Position numbers and translations under genes: made by a program. The notes under the pieces were generated by a model, which worked only from the letters and a program-made list of their open reading frames with translations, did not search any database and was not told the DNA's origin. Positions 1-12,600 of a DNA stretch of 64,000 nucleotides are shown here, piece after piece. The stretch is from Archivesica marissinica (Eukaryota > Mollusca > Bivalvia > Venerida > Vesicomyidae). The stretch lies in the NCBI GenBank assembly GCA_014843695.1, contig CM026404.1, positions 83,631,787 through 83,695,786 on the forward strand. Reading direction: 5' to 3'. Within the stretch, counting starts at the first letter, position 1. Every line of letters begins with the position of its first letter.

Positions 1-222
1 TATGGTGGGTGTAGACTGGTTTAGACTAAATGATCATGGTGGGTGTAGACTGGTTTAGACTAAATGATCACGGTGGGTGTAGACTGGTTTAGACTAAATG
101 TTCATGGTGGGTGTAGACTGGTTTAGACTAAATGTTCACGGTTGGTGTAGACTGGTTTAGACTAAATGTTCACGGTGGATGTAGATTGGTTTAGACTAAA
201 TGTTCATTGTGGGTGTAGACTG
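1..222. repeat. 34-bp minisatellite, about 6.5 copies, cut by the window edge
   Basis: Direct tandem copies of a 34-bp unit that contains GGTGTAGACTGGTTTAGAC. Copies differ at a few positions (GATCA or GTTCA at the unit joint). The array starts before base 1, so its full length is unknown. The following 200 bases hold no recognisable feature. Confidence 0.9.
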
Positions 223-430
223 GCTTAGACATATGGTGTTTTAGCTGTAGGTATAGACTCCGGTCTAGTCAGTGTTCTATATTTACAGTCTTACATTCTA
301 CTAACACATGGTAGGCCATATAGACATGTATAGTTGAGTAGCGTGACACGTTGAAGAACGTGGTACCATAGTACTACAGTTATATGGCATCACCATGACA
401 CCATACCTTCACAACAATGTACTATCTTAA

Positions 431-1345
431 CATGATACCACCATTACATGATACCACCATTACATGATACACCACCATTACATGATACCACCATTACATG
501 ATACCACCATTACATGATACCTACATGATACCACCATTACATGATACCTACATGATACCACCATTACATGATACACCACCATTACATGATACCACCATTA
601 CATGATACCACCATTACATGATACCTACATGATACCACCATTACATGATACCTACATGACACCACCATTACATGACACCACCATTACATGATACCACCAT
701 TACATGATGCCTACATGATACCACCATTACATGATACCTACATGATACCACCATTACATGATACCTACATGATACCACCATTACATGATACACCACCATT
801 ACATGATGCCACCATTACATGATACACCACCATTACATGATACCACCATTACATGATACCTACATGATACCACCATTACATGATACCTACATGATACCAC
901 CATTACATGATACACCACCATTACATGATACCACCATTACATGATACCACCATTACATGATGCACCACCATTACATGATACCTACATGATACCACCATTA
1001 CATGATACCACCATTACATGATACCACCATTACATGATACCTACATGATACCACCATTACATGATACCTACATGACACCACCATTACATGACACCACCAT
1101 TACATGATACCACCATTACATGATGCCTACATGATACCACCATTACATGATACCTACATGATACCACCATTACATGATACCACCATTACATGATACCACC
1201 ATTACATGATACCACCATTACATGATACCACCATTACATGACACCAACATTACATGATACCACCATTACATGATGCACCACCATTACATGACACCACCAT
1301 TACATGATACCAACATTACATGATACCACCATTACATCATATTAT
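431..1345. repeat. 16-bp minisatellite with 11- and 18-bp variant units
   Basis: Core unit CCACCATTACATGATA. It is interspersed with an 11-bp unit (CCTACATGATA) and an 18-bp unit carrying an extra CA. Blocks of the same unit order recur, for example around 600-760 and 1020-1170, which suggests block duplication. No coding sense is apparent. Confidence 0.9.
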
Positions 1346-2094
1346 CTTAACATGATAACTCTTTGCATGCTGGGTAAAATAAAGGCCATTAAATAATTCA
1401 AACAATTGTAGCAGATGACAATTCATTAATGCGTTTTTCTCATTTGTCACTGAAAAGTCTGGAAATATCCTGGGATTTCATTAGAATTGTATCGTTACGT
1501 TATGACAAATTCCAATGAAATTCCATGACATATTTGACTGTTATTTTCAGCGCTTGCATGCAAAGAGTTAAATAGTATCACGATTATATCATGTCCTGAT
1601 CACATGCGATACATTTTCTATCGTCTTTATGCAGTCTTGGACAGTTTCTCTTTGACGTAATTATAACATGATGTTTGTTAATATACACAATGTTTTTTCA
1701 TGCAAATAGGCGGTTATATGGGTAAGACATTGATGCACACAACTGTACTTTCGCCTTAATTCACATTCATTGTTACAGGGACTGTCAAAGATACTTTCTT
1801 CATCTAGATCTTGTGAATACATAATGATAATCAATCTTCTGGAGCTGGCATGGGGTTGTAGGGGAAGAACAGCTGATATCTATGAAAGAATTAAAAAAAT
1901 GGTGGTTTTTGGAATGCACCATCTGCAGGCCGCATACAAATACAAAAATTAGTATTTATTTTTGAAAAGTTGATTGATATTGACAAAGATGCTGACTTTG
2001 CATTCAGTAGAGACAATTTCCAGCTTTGTTTCTCTGTATCATCCTTTCACAGTAAGGATGATTTCTTGCTACATGTATATCGTATGGAATTGAA
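1346..2094. other. Unassigned stretch with short open frames
   Basis: A 60-codon frame (1770-1952) and a following frame at about 1925-2094 (rich in Asp and Phe, containing DIDKDAD) are open. Neither has a start context, a convincing splice border or a family I recognise. The calpain EF1 exon, expected upstream of 6571, was looked for here and not found. Could be a decayed mobile-element coding piece. Confidence 0.3.
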
Positions 2095-2322
2095 TTAACC
2101 CGTTGCCTGCTGAGGAAATAAAATCACATTTGCAAACATCGTATATCCAGATCAGCCGTATCTGATCAGGGTTTATGTGTTGTTTGCTATTCAGCCAAGT
2201 GTTTTTGCTCCCCTATCCGAATAGCAAACGGCGTAGAGCCTGACCAGAACCAGACCTGGCTGATCAGGCTCTATGCTGTTTGGAAAAGTGATTTTATCTG
2301 CCGCTAGCGTGCAAAGGGTTAA
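2095..2322. mobile_element. piggyBac-like MITE flanked by TTAA
   Basis: A 220-bp element (2099-2318) lies between two TTAA tetramers. Its ends are CCCGTTGCC and AAAGGG. The inside carries opposed copies of a GATCAG/CTGATC module near CTCTATGCTGTTTG. TTAA duplications with CCC-type ends are characteristic of piggyBac elements. No transposase is encoded. Sister copies lie at 2609-2803, 13168-13403 and, truncated, 25193-25343. Confidence 0.7.
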
Positions 2323-2608
2323 ATGATGACCGTAGCATGCAGAAAGTTGACGACTCTAATCCCGCTGTCTATCTGGAGTCTGAAGCACTGCCTGATGATA
2401 CTTATTATGCTGAAGTACATGTAAATCGTGCTAGAAGTAAATTATCGTTGTATCTAGGCAGGTTTTTCATACTATTTTCATCATATGGAAGCGATTTTCG
2501 TGTTTCCTGATTTCAATTTGTTGTATCAGGTTACATTTGTTGACAATTTAATGAAATCGGAAACTATAGAGTGCCTACTTAAACCTAATTATGTTTTTTA
2601 TTTAGCCC

Positions 2609-2803
2609 TTAACCTGCCAATGACGACTAAGTTCATTTACAAACAGCATAGAGCCAGATCAGACAGCGCAGAATATACCGTCTGATCAGGCTCTATGCTG
2701 CTTGATATTTGGATAGTGTAGCCAAAAAACATTGCACATCGGCTGATCTGGATCTATGTCGTTTGCACATTCCTTCCAATTTATTCAGCATTTTATGGGT
2801 TAA
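2609..2803. mobile_element. piggyBac-like MITE, second copy
   Basis: A 187-bp element (2613-2799) between TTAA tetramers, with ends CCTGCC and ATGGG. The inside is the same as the element at 2095 (CTGATCAGGCTCTATGCTG and the inverted GGATCTATG module), but the sequence is diverged. Confidence 0.65.
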
Positions 2804-3134
2804 TTGTAAAAGTAATCATTATTCGGCTCATTATTTCTACTGAAGAAAGTATTTATGACGTAGACCCATGGAGCTATGTTATAAACTGGTGAACATATGT
2901 TTAATGTTGTACTTAGTTTCATATTGTCAATGGCTGCTGGTGTATTATCGTTACATATTTTGCATGTTTAAAATGCTTAGTAGCAGTTGCTATGGTGACC
3001 AACTACAGTGTGTTTCGTGACATTCTCAAAATCACAGAATTTGGAAAATCACAAGTTCCCAACAAAATAGTGCAATTTCTATGCATGAAATACTCTGTGA
3101 CCGAATTACTTCAATCATTTACCCCTTGCTACAG
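2804..3134. other. No gene seen
   Basis: Ordinary AT-rich sequence. No open frame, splice-bordered exon or repeat could be supported. Confidence 0.5.
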
Positions 3135-3300
3135 GTAGTTTGAACCCCAATGGGGTGTCGAATTCTTTCTTGCTATCCAGCTGGTTTGCAGACGGTTGGT
3201 GGTTCTACTGGGTGCACGTCCTTGCCTCCAATAGCTGGAGAGCCGTGATAAACTTCTGGTGCGACTTTAAGCCCCAAAACAAACTGTACGAAACACTATA
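3135..3300 (+). repeat. Interspersed repeat, SINE-like
   Basis: The segment with CCAGCTGGTTTGCAGAC and GGTGGTTCTACTGGGTGC recurs in inverse orientation at 35702-35755. The right end runs into TTTAAGCCCCAAAACAAAC, typical of invertebrate SINE tails. No tRNA-like head is visible, so this is a fragment. Confidence 0.5.
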
Positions 3301-3661
3301 GTTAGTTAGTTGCCAGGCAACTGCAACTGTTATAAGCTTCTTAGGATGTTGATTCTAATCTTACAAATATGCGCATGTACAGTTTAATACAAACACAAGT
3401 GAGTGTTCATTCTGCCACCCGAGGTAACCCAGGCCGAAGCGAGTATTAAAAAGAGTAACATCACCCTAAGATACTCGGAGTCCTGCGAACACTAATGTGT
3501 AAATGTTACATTAAGAGCAAAGAGAAACAATGTGACAATGTAAGTGATTGCGAGAAACTGCAGTGAACAGATCTGATGATATCTTGGAACAAGACGAACG
3601 TAATGTAATTGATGAAAGTAAAGAATATGTGCAACGAGGGCAAAATGTTTCCAAATATCGG

Positions 3662-3897
3662 AACATTCGCAGGTGCATGCACACTCGCAGGTACATGAAC
3701 CCTCACAGGTAGCATGCACACTCGCAGGTACATGAACCCTCACAGGTAGCATGCACACTCGCAGGTAACATGAACCCTCGCAGGTAGTATGCACACTCGC
3801 AGGTAGCATGCACACTCGCAGGTAGTATGAACACTCACAGGTAGTATGAACACTCGCAGGTAGTATTGAACACTCGCAGGTAGTATGAACACACTCA
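3662..3897. repeat. 18-19 bp minisatellite
   Basis: About 12 tandem copies of a unit containing CACTCGCAGGTAGTATGAA, with variants CTCACAGG and AGCATGCA. The minus-strand open frames across it (Cys/Pro/Val-rich) are repeat translations. Confidence 0.85.
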
Positions 3898-4065
3898 TGA
3901 AACTTAAAGGAAATAACACTCGATATATTTTGGAATTGGATACAGTATTATATTATTATCCTACGTTTCACAAATCTAGCTTTTTTATTGCTTGCTTGTA
4001 ATTTAAATGCATTTAAATTTGTTGCTGTATTGTTTGCATACTCTTTTAAATTTTGGTCTTACACT

Positions 4066-4175
4066 TTATTTACGATTGTGAAACAAGTTTCAACAACTTA
4101 TATTAATCTCTCTCGTTGGTGCGGATGAAAGCATAAATGTAGTATAATGGAGTACCCGGAGAAAACCCACCTGTC
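4066..4175 (-). mobile_element. SINE family C, truncated copy
   Basis: Read on the minus strand it ends with the tail ACTTATATTAATC and TTGCGAAGC-like sequence shared with copies at 37370, 42557 and 60192, and it includes the GAAAACCCACCTGTCC body segment. The tRNA head is missing. Confidence 0.55.
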
Positions 4176-4289
4176 CTTTGCTATTGTAATTACTGACCTT
4201 GTAGAAACACTAAAGTACAATGGAATCACATTGTTCAATAGTCGTAAAATCAATCCTGTTTTTAAAGACCACACATACAACTAATCAAG

Positions 4290-5229
4290 TGTGGTCTCTG
4301 TTGACAGGTGGTATATGGTCTCTGTTGACAGGTTGTCTATGGTCTCTGTTGACAGGTGGTATATGGTCTCTGTTGACAGGTTGTCTATGGTCTATGTTGA
4401 CAGGTTGTCTATGGTCTCTGTTGACAGGTTGTCTATGGTCTCTGTTGACAGGTTGTCTATGGTCTCTGTTGACAGGTTGTCTATGGTCTCTATTGACAGG
4501 TTGTCTATGGTCTCTGTTGACAGGTGGTATATGGTCTCTGTTGACAGGTGGTATATGGTCTCTGTTGACAGGTTGTCTATGGTCTCTGTTGACAGGTGGT
4601 CTATGGTCTCTGTTGACAGGTGGTATATGGTCTCTGTTGACAGGTGGTATATGGTCTCTGTTGACAGGTGGTATATGGTCTCTGTTGACAGGTTGTCTAT
4701 GGTCTCTGTTGACAGGTTGTCTATGGTCTCTGTTGACAGGTTGTCTATGGTCTATGTTGGCAGGTGGTCTATGGTCTCTGTTGGCAGGTGGTATATGGTC
4801 TCTATTGACAGGTTGTCTATGGTCTCTGTTGACAGGTTGTCTATGGTCTCTGTTGACAGGTTGTCTATGGTCTCTGTTGACAGGTGGTCTCTGTTAACAG
4901 GTGGTCTATGGTCTCTGTTGACAGGTGGTATATGGTCTCTGTTGACATGTTGTCTATGGTCTCTGTTGACAGGTGGTCTATGGTCCCTGTTGACAGGTGG
5001 TATATGGTCCCTGTTGACAGGTGGTCTCTGTTGACAGGTTGTCTATGGTCTCTGTTGACATGTTGTTTATGGTCCCTGTTGACAGGTGGTCTCTGTTGAC
5101 AGGTTGTTTATGGTCTCTGTTGACAGGTTGTCTATGGTCTCTGTTGACAGGTTGTCTATGTTGACAGGTTGTCGTTGGTCTCTGTTGACAGGTGGTCTAT
5201 GGTTTCTGTTGACAGGTGGTCTATCGTAA
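4290..5229. repeat. 24-bp minisatellite, about 39 copies
   Basis: Unit GGTCTCTGTTGACAGG plus an 8-bp variable part (TTGTCTAT, TGGTATAT or TGGTCTAT). Since 24 is divisible by three, all frames give long 8-residue repeat translations (for example WSLLTGGI). These are not evidence for a gene. Two unit types alternate irregularly. Confidence 0.95.
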
Positions 5230-5786
5230 CAGGTTTATAGACACTGATAATGGAATGATAGGAGATGAAAATGCTGCTGCTTAGCAACAGGTTTGATAAG
5301 TGGTCTTTGTGTGGAGGTGGTTGAACAACAAACATTTCCACACTACCAAATGCACTATTGTGTTTTGACATCGTTTCTTTTTGTACTAGTTCAAAATATA
5401 AGAAATCTAATTTCATATTGGTAACATTTGTGTGGAAGTTTCTTCATTAATTAGACATGACTGGTCTACCGGGTATGTAAGCTTTATATTGACTGTTAAG
5501 TTTTAGAAATAACATTTTAAAAATTAACAAATGCAAAGATCGAAAGAAATTACGAAAGAATTACACAACAACATTCGTTGTAGTTTATTTCAATAACTTA
5601 ATACTCAACAAGTTTGTTGTTGATGAGAAACAGCCACCTCAAAAATTGTGGTTGTGGACAGAATGAGAGTGAATGAAGACAAGCGAAATAAACTAAGGTT
5701 TAGTCTAATATTTGTGCTTATTCATCACCAGTTATAGTGCAGCAGTTTCTTTTACAGAAATCATTTTATGGTCATGTATACAATGC
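5230..5786. other. No gene seen
   Basis: AT-rich sequence between the 24-bp array and a MITE. It has only short open frames without family resemblance or splice context. Confidence 0.5.
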
Positions 5787-6027
5787 TTAACCCATTCAAC
5801 ACCAAGTAACTCACATGGACTGGTCCATGATATTCATAAACCAATAAATGAATCAGAAAATCACATTTGGACAAGTTCATTTATCAAAATGGGTAATTAT
5901 GTCTAACAATAGTCATATCACTGGCAAAAAGTGCAGATCCTGATGAGACGGCTCGTCACGAGCCGGCTCATCTGGATCTACACTTTTTATAAGCCTATTT
6001 AGAGGTCTGTGGTGTTGAAAGGGTTAA
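5787..6027. mobile_element. piggyBac-like MITE, 233-bp subfamily
   Basis: A 233-bp element (5791-6023) lies between TTAA tetramers, with ends CCCATTCAACACC and GGTGTTGAAAGGG (imperfect inverted repeat). Its centre holds the hairpin CGGCTCG-TCA-CGAGCCG. The copy at 12574-12814 is the same length in opposite orientation. Confidence 0.8.
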
Positions 6028-6570
6028 AGCTTTTATTGCGGAATATCATCAGCAAATAGATACAAGCAATTAATGAAATATTTACCAAAATTCATGTCTT
6101 CATACTAAATGTAGAATTATGGTATAAGTAAATAGTTTACATGTCTAAACGATTATCTTTGCAACATTATTTTGAGTACAAATTGTTATATAGTTTAAAT
6201 ATACATAGTTATGTATATTATATAATTGTTAATTTGTAATATACATTGTATCATGTGAGAAAAAAAGTCTCTGGCTTCACCAAAAAAAAATAAACAAGTA
6301 AATATTTTATAACTTGTTACAACATATTACAACATACCAAGTTTGAAAATGATTGTTACAGTTTACTAATTAAATATATTGCTGTGATTAATGTGTTCTA
6401 ACGCTTTCCAGAAAACAGCATGTCTCTGTTACACCCCTTGACTCTTGCCTGACAGTTTCTAGTTCTTAAACTCTTTAATGCATGATAACTTTGAAAGTGC
6501 TTTAATTAATATACTGTTGTATAGCAATATATGAACACAGATTGATGTACGTGCTTGATTCTATTTACAG
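6028..6570. other. Intronic sequence, nothing recognised
   Basis: AT-rich, ending in a polypyrimidine-like tract and TTTACAG acceptor just before the first calpain exon seen. Any intron belonging to that gene must extend left of this point. Confidence 0.5.
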
Positions 6571-6629
6571 AGTTCAAGTTTGATGGGTTCTCACTGGACG
6601 TCTGCAGAAGTATGGTAGCCATGCACGAT
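6571..6629 (+). CDS. Calpain exon, EF2 entering helix
   Basis: The acceptor TTTACAG precedes AG TTC AAG (phase 1 entry), and the donor is GTATCC. It encodes GFSLDVCRSMVAMHD, matching the calpain motif around CRSMV. The last residue, Asp20, is position 1 of the EF2 loop, which the next exon completes. Confidence 0.85.
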
Positions 6630-9600
6630 GTATCCTTTCAAACGAAAACATATGTCTGCTTCCAATTTGAAAAAAGACCATTTCAGTTAAGCTTGGGTTA
6701 CTTGTTAAAATGAATTTGTCAATGACTTGTCTTCCTCAAGTGGCATTGACCTAGTAACCATTTTCCTTCATTGGCATTGACCTAGTAACCAAGTTCCATC
6801 ATTGGCATTGACCTAGTAACCAATTTCCTTCATTGGCATTGACCTAGTAACCAATTTCCATCATTGGCATTGACCTAGTAACCAATTTCCATCATTGGCA
6901 TTGACCTAGTAACCAATGTCCATCATTGGCATTGACCTAGTAACCAATTTCCATCATTGGCATTGACCTAGTAACCAATTTCCATCATTGGCATTGACCT
7001 AGTAACCAATTTCCTTCATTGGCATTGACCTAGTAACCAATTTCCTTAAGGTGAATTGAATTGTCAACATTTCCTTCAGTGGTATTCACCATTGAACTTG
7101 ACCTAGTAACCATCTTCCTAAAGTGACCGTGACCTGATGACCATCAACCTACAGTGACCGTGACGTATAACCATCTTCCTACAGTGACCTTGACCTATAA
7201 ACCATCTCCTCCAGTGACCTTGACCTAGTAGCCATCTTTCTACAGTGGCATTGACTTAGTAACCATCTTCCTACAGTGACCTTGACCTACTAACCATCTT
7301 CATATAGTGGCATTGACCTACTAACCATCTTCATATAATTGCATTGACCTACTAACCATCTTCATACAGTGACCTTGACCTACTAACCATCTTCCTACAG
7401 TGACCTTGACCTACTAACCATCTTCATATAGTGACCTTGACCTACTAACCATCTTCATATAGTGGCATTGACCTAGTAACCATCTTCATACAGTGACCTT
7501 GACCTACTAACCATCTTCCTACAGTGGCCTTGACCTAGTAACTATCTTCATATAGTGGCATGGACATAGTATCCATTTTCCTCCAGTGGCATTGACTTAG
7601 TAACCATTGTATTGCCAATAAGCTGGAACATAATTGATTAATGGAACATAATTGACTAAACTTTGTGGTTATCTGAACAAAACAAACTTATTATTTCTTT
7701 AACATATACACAGGGGGATTTATCAGGAAAGCTGGGATTTGATGAATTCAAAGAACTGTGGCAAGATCTGAGGAAATGGAAGGTAGTGCAGTTTGTATTG
7801 TATATCTAGGTGTATGTAGAACCAACACCCATAGAACATGTGAACCATTTCTAGATCCTAAGGGGAGGGGCAATTTAAACATGTCCACGTAGGATCATGC
7901 CAAGGGGGAGGAGCAATTTAAACATGTCCACGTAGGATCATGCCAAGGGGGAGGAGCAATTTAAGCATGTCCATGTAGGATCATACCAAGGGGGAGGAGC
8001 AATTTAAACATGTCCATGTAGGATCATGCCAAGGGGGAGGAGCAATTTAAACATGTCCATGTAGGATCATGCCAAGGGGGAGGACATTTAGGCATGTCCA
8101 CATAGGATCATGCAAGGGGATGAGCAATTAAACATGTACATGTAGGATCATGCCAAGGTGGAGGAGCAATTAAGTATGTCCAAGTAGGATCATGCCAAGA
8201 CGGGGAGGAGCATTTGGCAGTCCACATAGGATCATGCAAGGGAGGAGCAATTTAGGCATGTCCACGAAGATCATGCCAAGGGGGAGGAGCAATTTAAGCA
8301 TGTCCACATAGGATCTGCCAAGGGAGAGGAGCATTTAGGCATGTCCACATAGATCATGCCAAGGGGGAGGAGTCAATTTAAGCATTTTATGTAGGACATG
8401 CCAAGGGGGATGTTCATTAAGCATGTTTAGTAGGATCATGCCAAGGGGAGGAGCAATTACGCATGTTTATGAGGATCATGCCAAGGGGAGTAGCAATTAA
8501 GCATGTGTATGTAGATCATGCCAAGGGGGAGGAGCAATTTAAGCATGTCCAAGTAGGATCATGCCAAGGGGAGGTGCAATTTAGGCATGTCCACGTAGGA
8601 ACATGCCGAGGGGGAGGAGCAATTTAAGCATGCCAAGGGGGAGGAGCAATTTAGGCATGTCCATGTAGGATCATGCCAAGGGGGAGGAGCAATTTAGGCA
8701 TGTCCACGTAGGATCATCCCAAGGGGGAGGGGCAATTTAAGCATGTCCATGTAGGATCATGCCAAGGGGGAGGAGCAATTTAAGCATGTCCACGTAGGAT
8801 CATGGGTCATAACTGCAGAGAATCATTAATAACCAATAACAGTAATATGGACAGACCACCTTGTTTGAATGGAGAGTATCGATGTAGAAGATCTCTGTGA
8901 GGCAATGGGTGATTTAGGGTAATGTGTTTGTTTGAATGGAGAGTTTCGATGTAGAAGATCTCTGTGAGGCAATGGGTGATATAGTGTAATGTGTTTGTTT
9001 GAATGGAGATTTTCGATGTAGAAGATCTCTGTGAGGCAATGGGTGATATAGTGTAATGTGTTTGTTTGAATGGAGAGTTTCGATGCAGATCTTCTCTGTG
9101 AGGCAATGGGTGATGTAGGGTAATGTGTTTGTTTGAATGGAGAGTTTCGATGTAGATCTTCTCTATGAGGCAATGGGTGATGTAGGGTAATGTGTTTGTT
9201 TGAATGGAGAGTATCGATGTAGAAGATCTCTGTGAGGCAATGGGTGATGTAGGGTAATGTGTTTGTTTGAATGGAGAGTTTCGATGTAGAAGATCTCTGT
9301 GAGGCAATGGGTGATGTAGGGTAATGTGTTTGTTTGAATGGAGAGTATCGATGTAGAAGATCTCTGTGAGGCAATGGGTGATGTAGGGTAATGTGTTTGT
9401 TTGAATGGAGAGTTTCGGTGTAGATCTTCTCTGTGAGGAAATGGGTGATGTAGGGTAATGTGTTTGTTTGAATGGAGAGTTTCGGTGTAGATCTTCTCTG
9501 TGAGGAAATGGGTGATGTAGGGTAATGTGTTTGTTTNNNNNNNNNNNNNNNNNNNNNNNNNNNNNNNNNNNNNNNNNNNNNNNNNNNNNNNNNNNNNNNN

Positions 9601-12600
9601 NNNNNNNNNNNNNNNNNNNNNNNNNNNNNNNNNNNNNNNNNNNNNNNNNNNNNNNNNNNNNNNNNNNNNNNNNNNNNNNNNNNNNNNNNNNNNNNNNNNN
9701 NNNNNNNNNNNNNNNNNNNNNNNNNNNNNNNNNNNNNNNNNNNNNNNNNNNNNNNNNNNNNNNNNNNNNNNNNNNNNNNNNNNNNNNNNNNNNNNNNNNN
9801 NNNNNNNNNNNNNNNNNNNNNNNNNNNNNNNNNNNNNNNNNNNNNNNNNNNNNNNNNNNNNNNNNNNNNNNNNNNNNNNNNNNNNNNNNNNNNNNNNNNN
9901 NNNNNNNNNNNNNNNNNNNNNNNNNNNNNNNNNNNNNNNNNNNNNNNNNNNNNNNNNNNNNNNNNNNNNNNNNNNNNNNNNNNNNNNNNNNNNNNNNNNN
10001 NNNNNNNNNNNNNNNNNNNNNNNNNNNNNNNNNNNNNNNNNNNNNNNNNNNNNNNNNNNNNNNNNNNNNNNNNNNNNNNNNNNNNNNNNNNNNNNNNNNN
10101 NNNNNNNNNNNNNNNNNNNNNNNNNNNNNNNNNNNNNNNNNNNNNNNNNNNNNNNNNNNNNNNNNNNNNNNNNNNNNNNNNNNNNNNNNNNNNNNNNNNN
10201 NNNNNNNNNNNNNNNNNNNNNNNNNNNNNNNNNNNNNNNNNNNNNNNNNNNNNNNNNNNNNNNNNNNNNNNNNNNNNNNNNNNNNNNNNNNNNNNNNNNN
10301 NNNNNNNNNNNNNNNNNNNNNNNNNNNNNNNNNNNNNNNNNNNNNNNNNNNNNNNNNNNNNNNNNNNNNNNNNNNNNNNNNNNNNNNNNNNNNNNNNNNN
10401 NNNNNNNNNNNNNNNNNNNNNNNNNNNNNNNNNNNNNNNNNNNNNNNNNNNNNNNNNNNNNNNNNNNNNNNNNNNNNNNNNNNNNNNNNNNNNNNNNNNN
10501 NNNNNNNNNNNNNNNNNNNNNNNNNNNNNNNNNNNNGCATGTCCACGTAGGAACATGCCGAGGGGGAGGAGCAATTTAAGCATGCCAAGGGGGAGGAGCA
10601 ATTTAGGCATGTCCATGTAGGATCATGCCAAGGGGGAGGAGCAATTTAGGCATGTCCACGTAGGATCATCCCAAGGGGGAGGGGCAATTTAAGCATGTCC
10701 ATGTAGGATCATGCCAAGGGGGAGGAGCAATTTAAGCATGTCCACGTAGGATCATGGGTCATAACTGCAGAGAATCATTAATAACCAATAACAGTAATAT
10801 GGACAGACCACCTTGTTTGAATGGAGAGTATCGATGTAGAAGATCTCTGTGAGGCAATGGGTGATTTAGGGTAATGTGTTTGTTTGAATGGAGAGTTTCG
10901 ATGTAGAAGATCTCTGTGAGGCAATGGGTGATATAGTGTAATGTGTTTGTTTGAATGGAGATTTTCGATGTAGAAGATCTCTGTGAGGCAATGGGTGATA
11001 TAGTGTAATGTGTTTGTTTGAATGGAGAGTTTCGATGCAGATCTTCTCTGTGAGGCAATGGGTGATGTAGGGTAATGTGTTTGTTTGAATGGAGAGTTTC
11101 GATGTAGATCTTCTCTATGAGGCAATGGGTGATGTAGGGTAATGTGTTTGTTTGAATGGAGAGTATCGATGTAGAAGATCTCTGTGAGGCAATGGGTGAT
11201 GTAGGGTAATGTGTTTGTTTGAATGGAGAGTTTCGATGTAGAAGATCTCTGTGAGGCAATGGGTGATGTAGGGTAATGTGTTTGTTTGAATGGAGAGTAT
11301 CGATGTAGAAGATCTCTGTGAGGCAATGGGTGATGTAGGGTAATGTGTTTGTTTGAATGGAGAGTTTCGGTGTAGATCTTCTCTGTGAGGAAATGGGTGA
11401 TGTAGGGTAATGTGTTTGTTTGAATGGAGAGTTTCGGTGTAGATCTTCTCTGTGAGGAAATGGGTGATGTAGGGTAATGTGTTTGTTTGAATGGAGAGTT
11501 TCGGTGTAGAAGATCTCTGTGAGGCAATGGGTGATGTAGGGTAATGTGTTTGTTTGAATGGAGAGTTTCGATGTAGAAGATCTCTGTGAGGCAATGGGTG
11601 ATGTAGGGTAATGTGTTTGTTTGAATGGAGAGTTTCGATGTAGAAGATCTCTGTGAGGCAATGGGTGATATAGGGTAATGTGTTTCTCTCGTTATTATAT
11701 CAAACATTCAGCGTAAAACAATATGACTACTAAATGTAAGCACAATAATATATATTATAACATGACTTTATATATTATTACTACGAGTGTCTGTGCGTTT
11801 TACGTTTATTTATCGTCGCTACCGATTTCCCATTTGAGTGACGTCTCCTGAAGATATTAGTCATTTTAGATTTTTAGAGGGTAGTGCAATGATACAGACA
11901 GAGACCCATTCCAGAATCTCCTCTGGTTCTTTTGCGTGCACAGTGTACAGCACCGACACAAGACCTTTGTTTAAAGTCCCATATGAAAGACTGTTAATTT
12001 TATTAGGGTCAGACGGGTGATTGAACCTGCGATCCTTGGTTTAGCAGTCCAACGTGTTAACCACTGGACTACAGATCCGTCTGTACGAGTGTCTGGTGCA
12101 ATGGATATGGTGTTCGTCATGTAGCTTAGTGGTTGGAGGTTTGAGCCCCGCAAGCACTCTCATTCAAGGTAGCCTCATGAGGTCTCGAGAACGATTAATC
12201 TAAAGTAGTCTCATGAGGTCTCGAGAACGATTAATCTAAAGTAATCTCATGAGGTCTTGAGAACGATTAATCTAAAGTAGTCTCATGAGGTCTCGAGAAT
12301 GATTAATCTAAAGTAGTCTCGCAATATAGTTACGGTAAATTTGTATAGACTTTCTCTTTAAGAGTCGGAGAGATATGATGAGTTTGCTTGTTTCAGGCTG
12401 TGTTCAAGCAATTCGACAAAGATAGTAGCGGTCACCTGAGTACATATGAACTTAGAGCAGCCTTCAATGCGAGTGGTACGTTGTATTGGCAGGAGTTCTC
12501 TTCTATATCCGTGAAAGGATCACATGTTTCACATAGCCCTTGTACCCTAAGCCGCCGGCGTCCGAAATAACACTTAACCCTTTCAACACCACAGACCTCT

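Noticed and set aside
1985..2020. EF-hand loop (DIDKDADFAFSR) as the missing calpain EF1
   Set aside because: Lacks Gly at position 6 and Glu at 12, and flanking residues do not match calpain EF1; no matching splice phase.
8807..10616. Minus and plus frames of about 600 codons crossing the N run
   Set aside because: Mostly unknown residues from the gap plus repeat translation of the 67-bp array.
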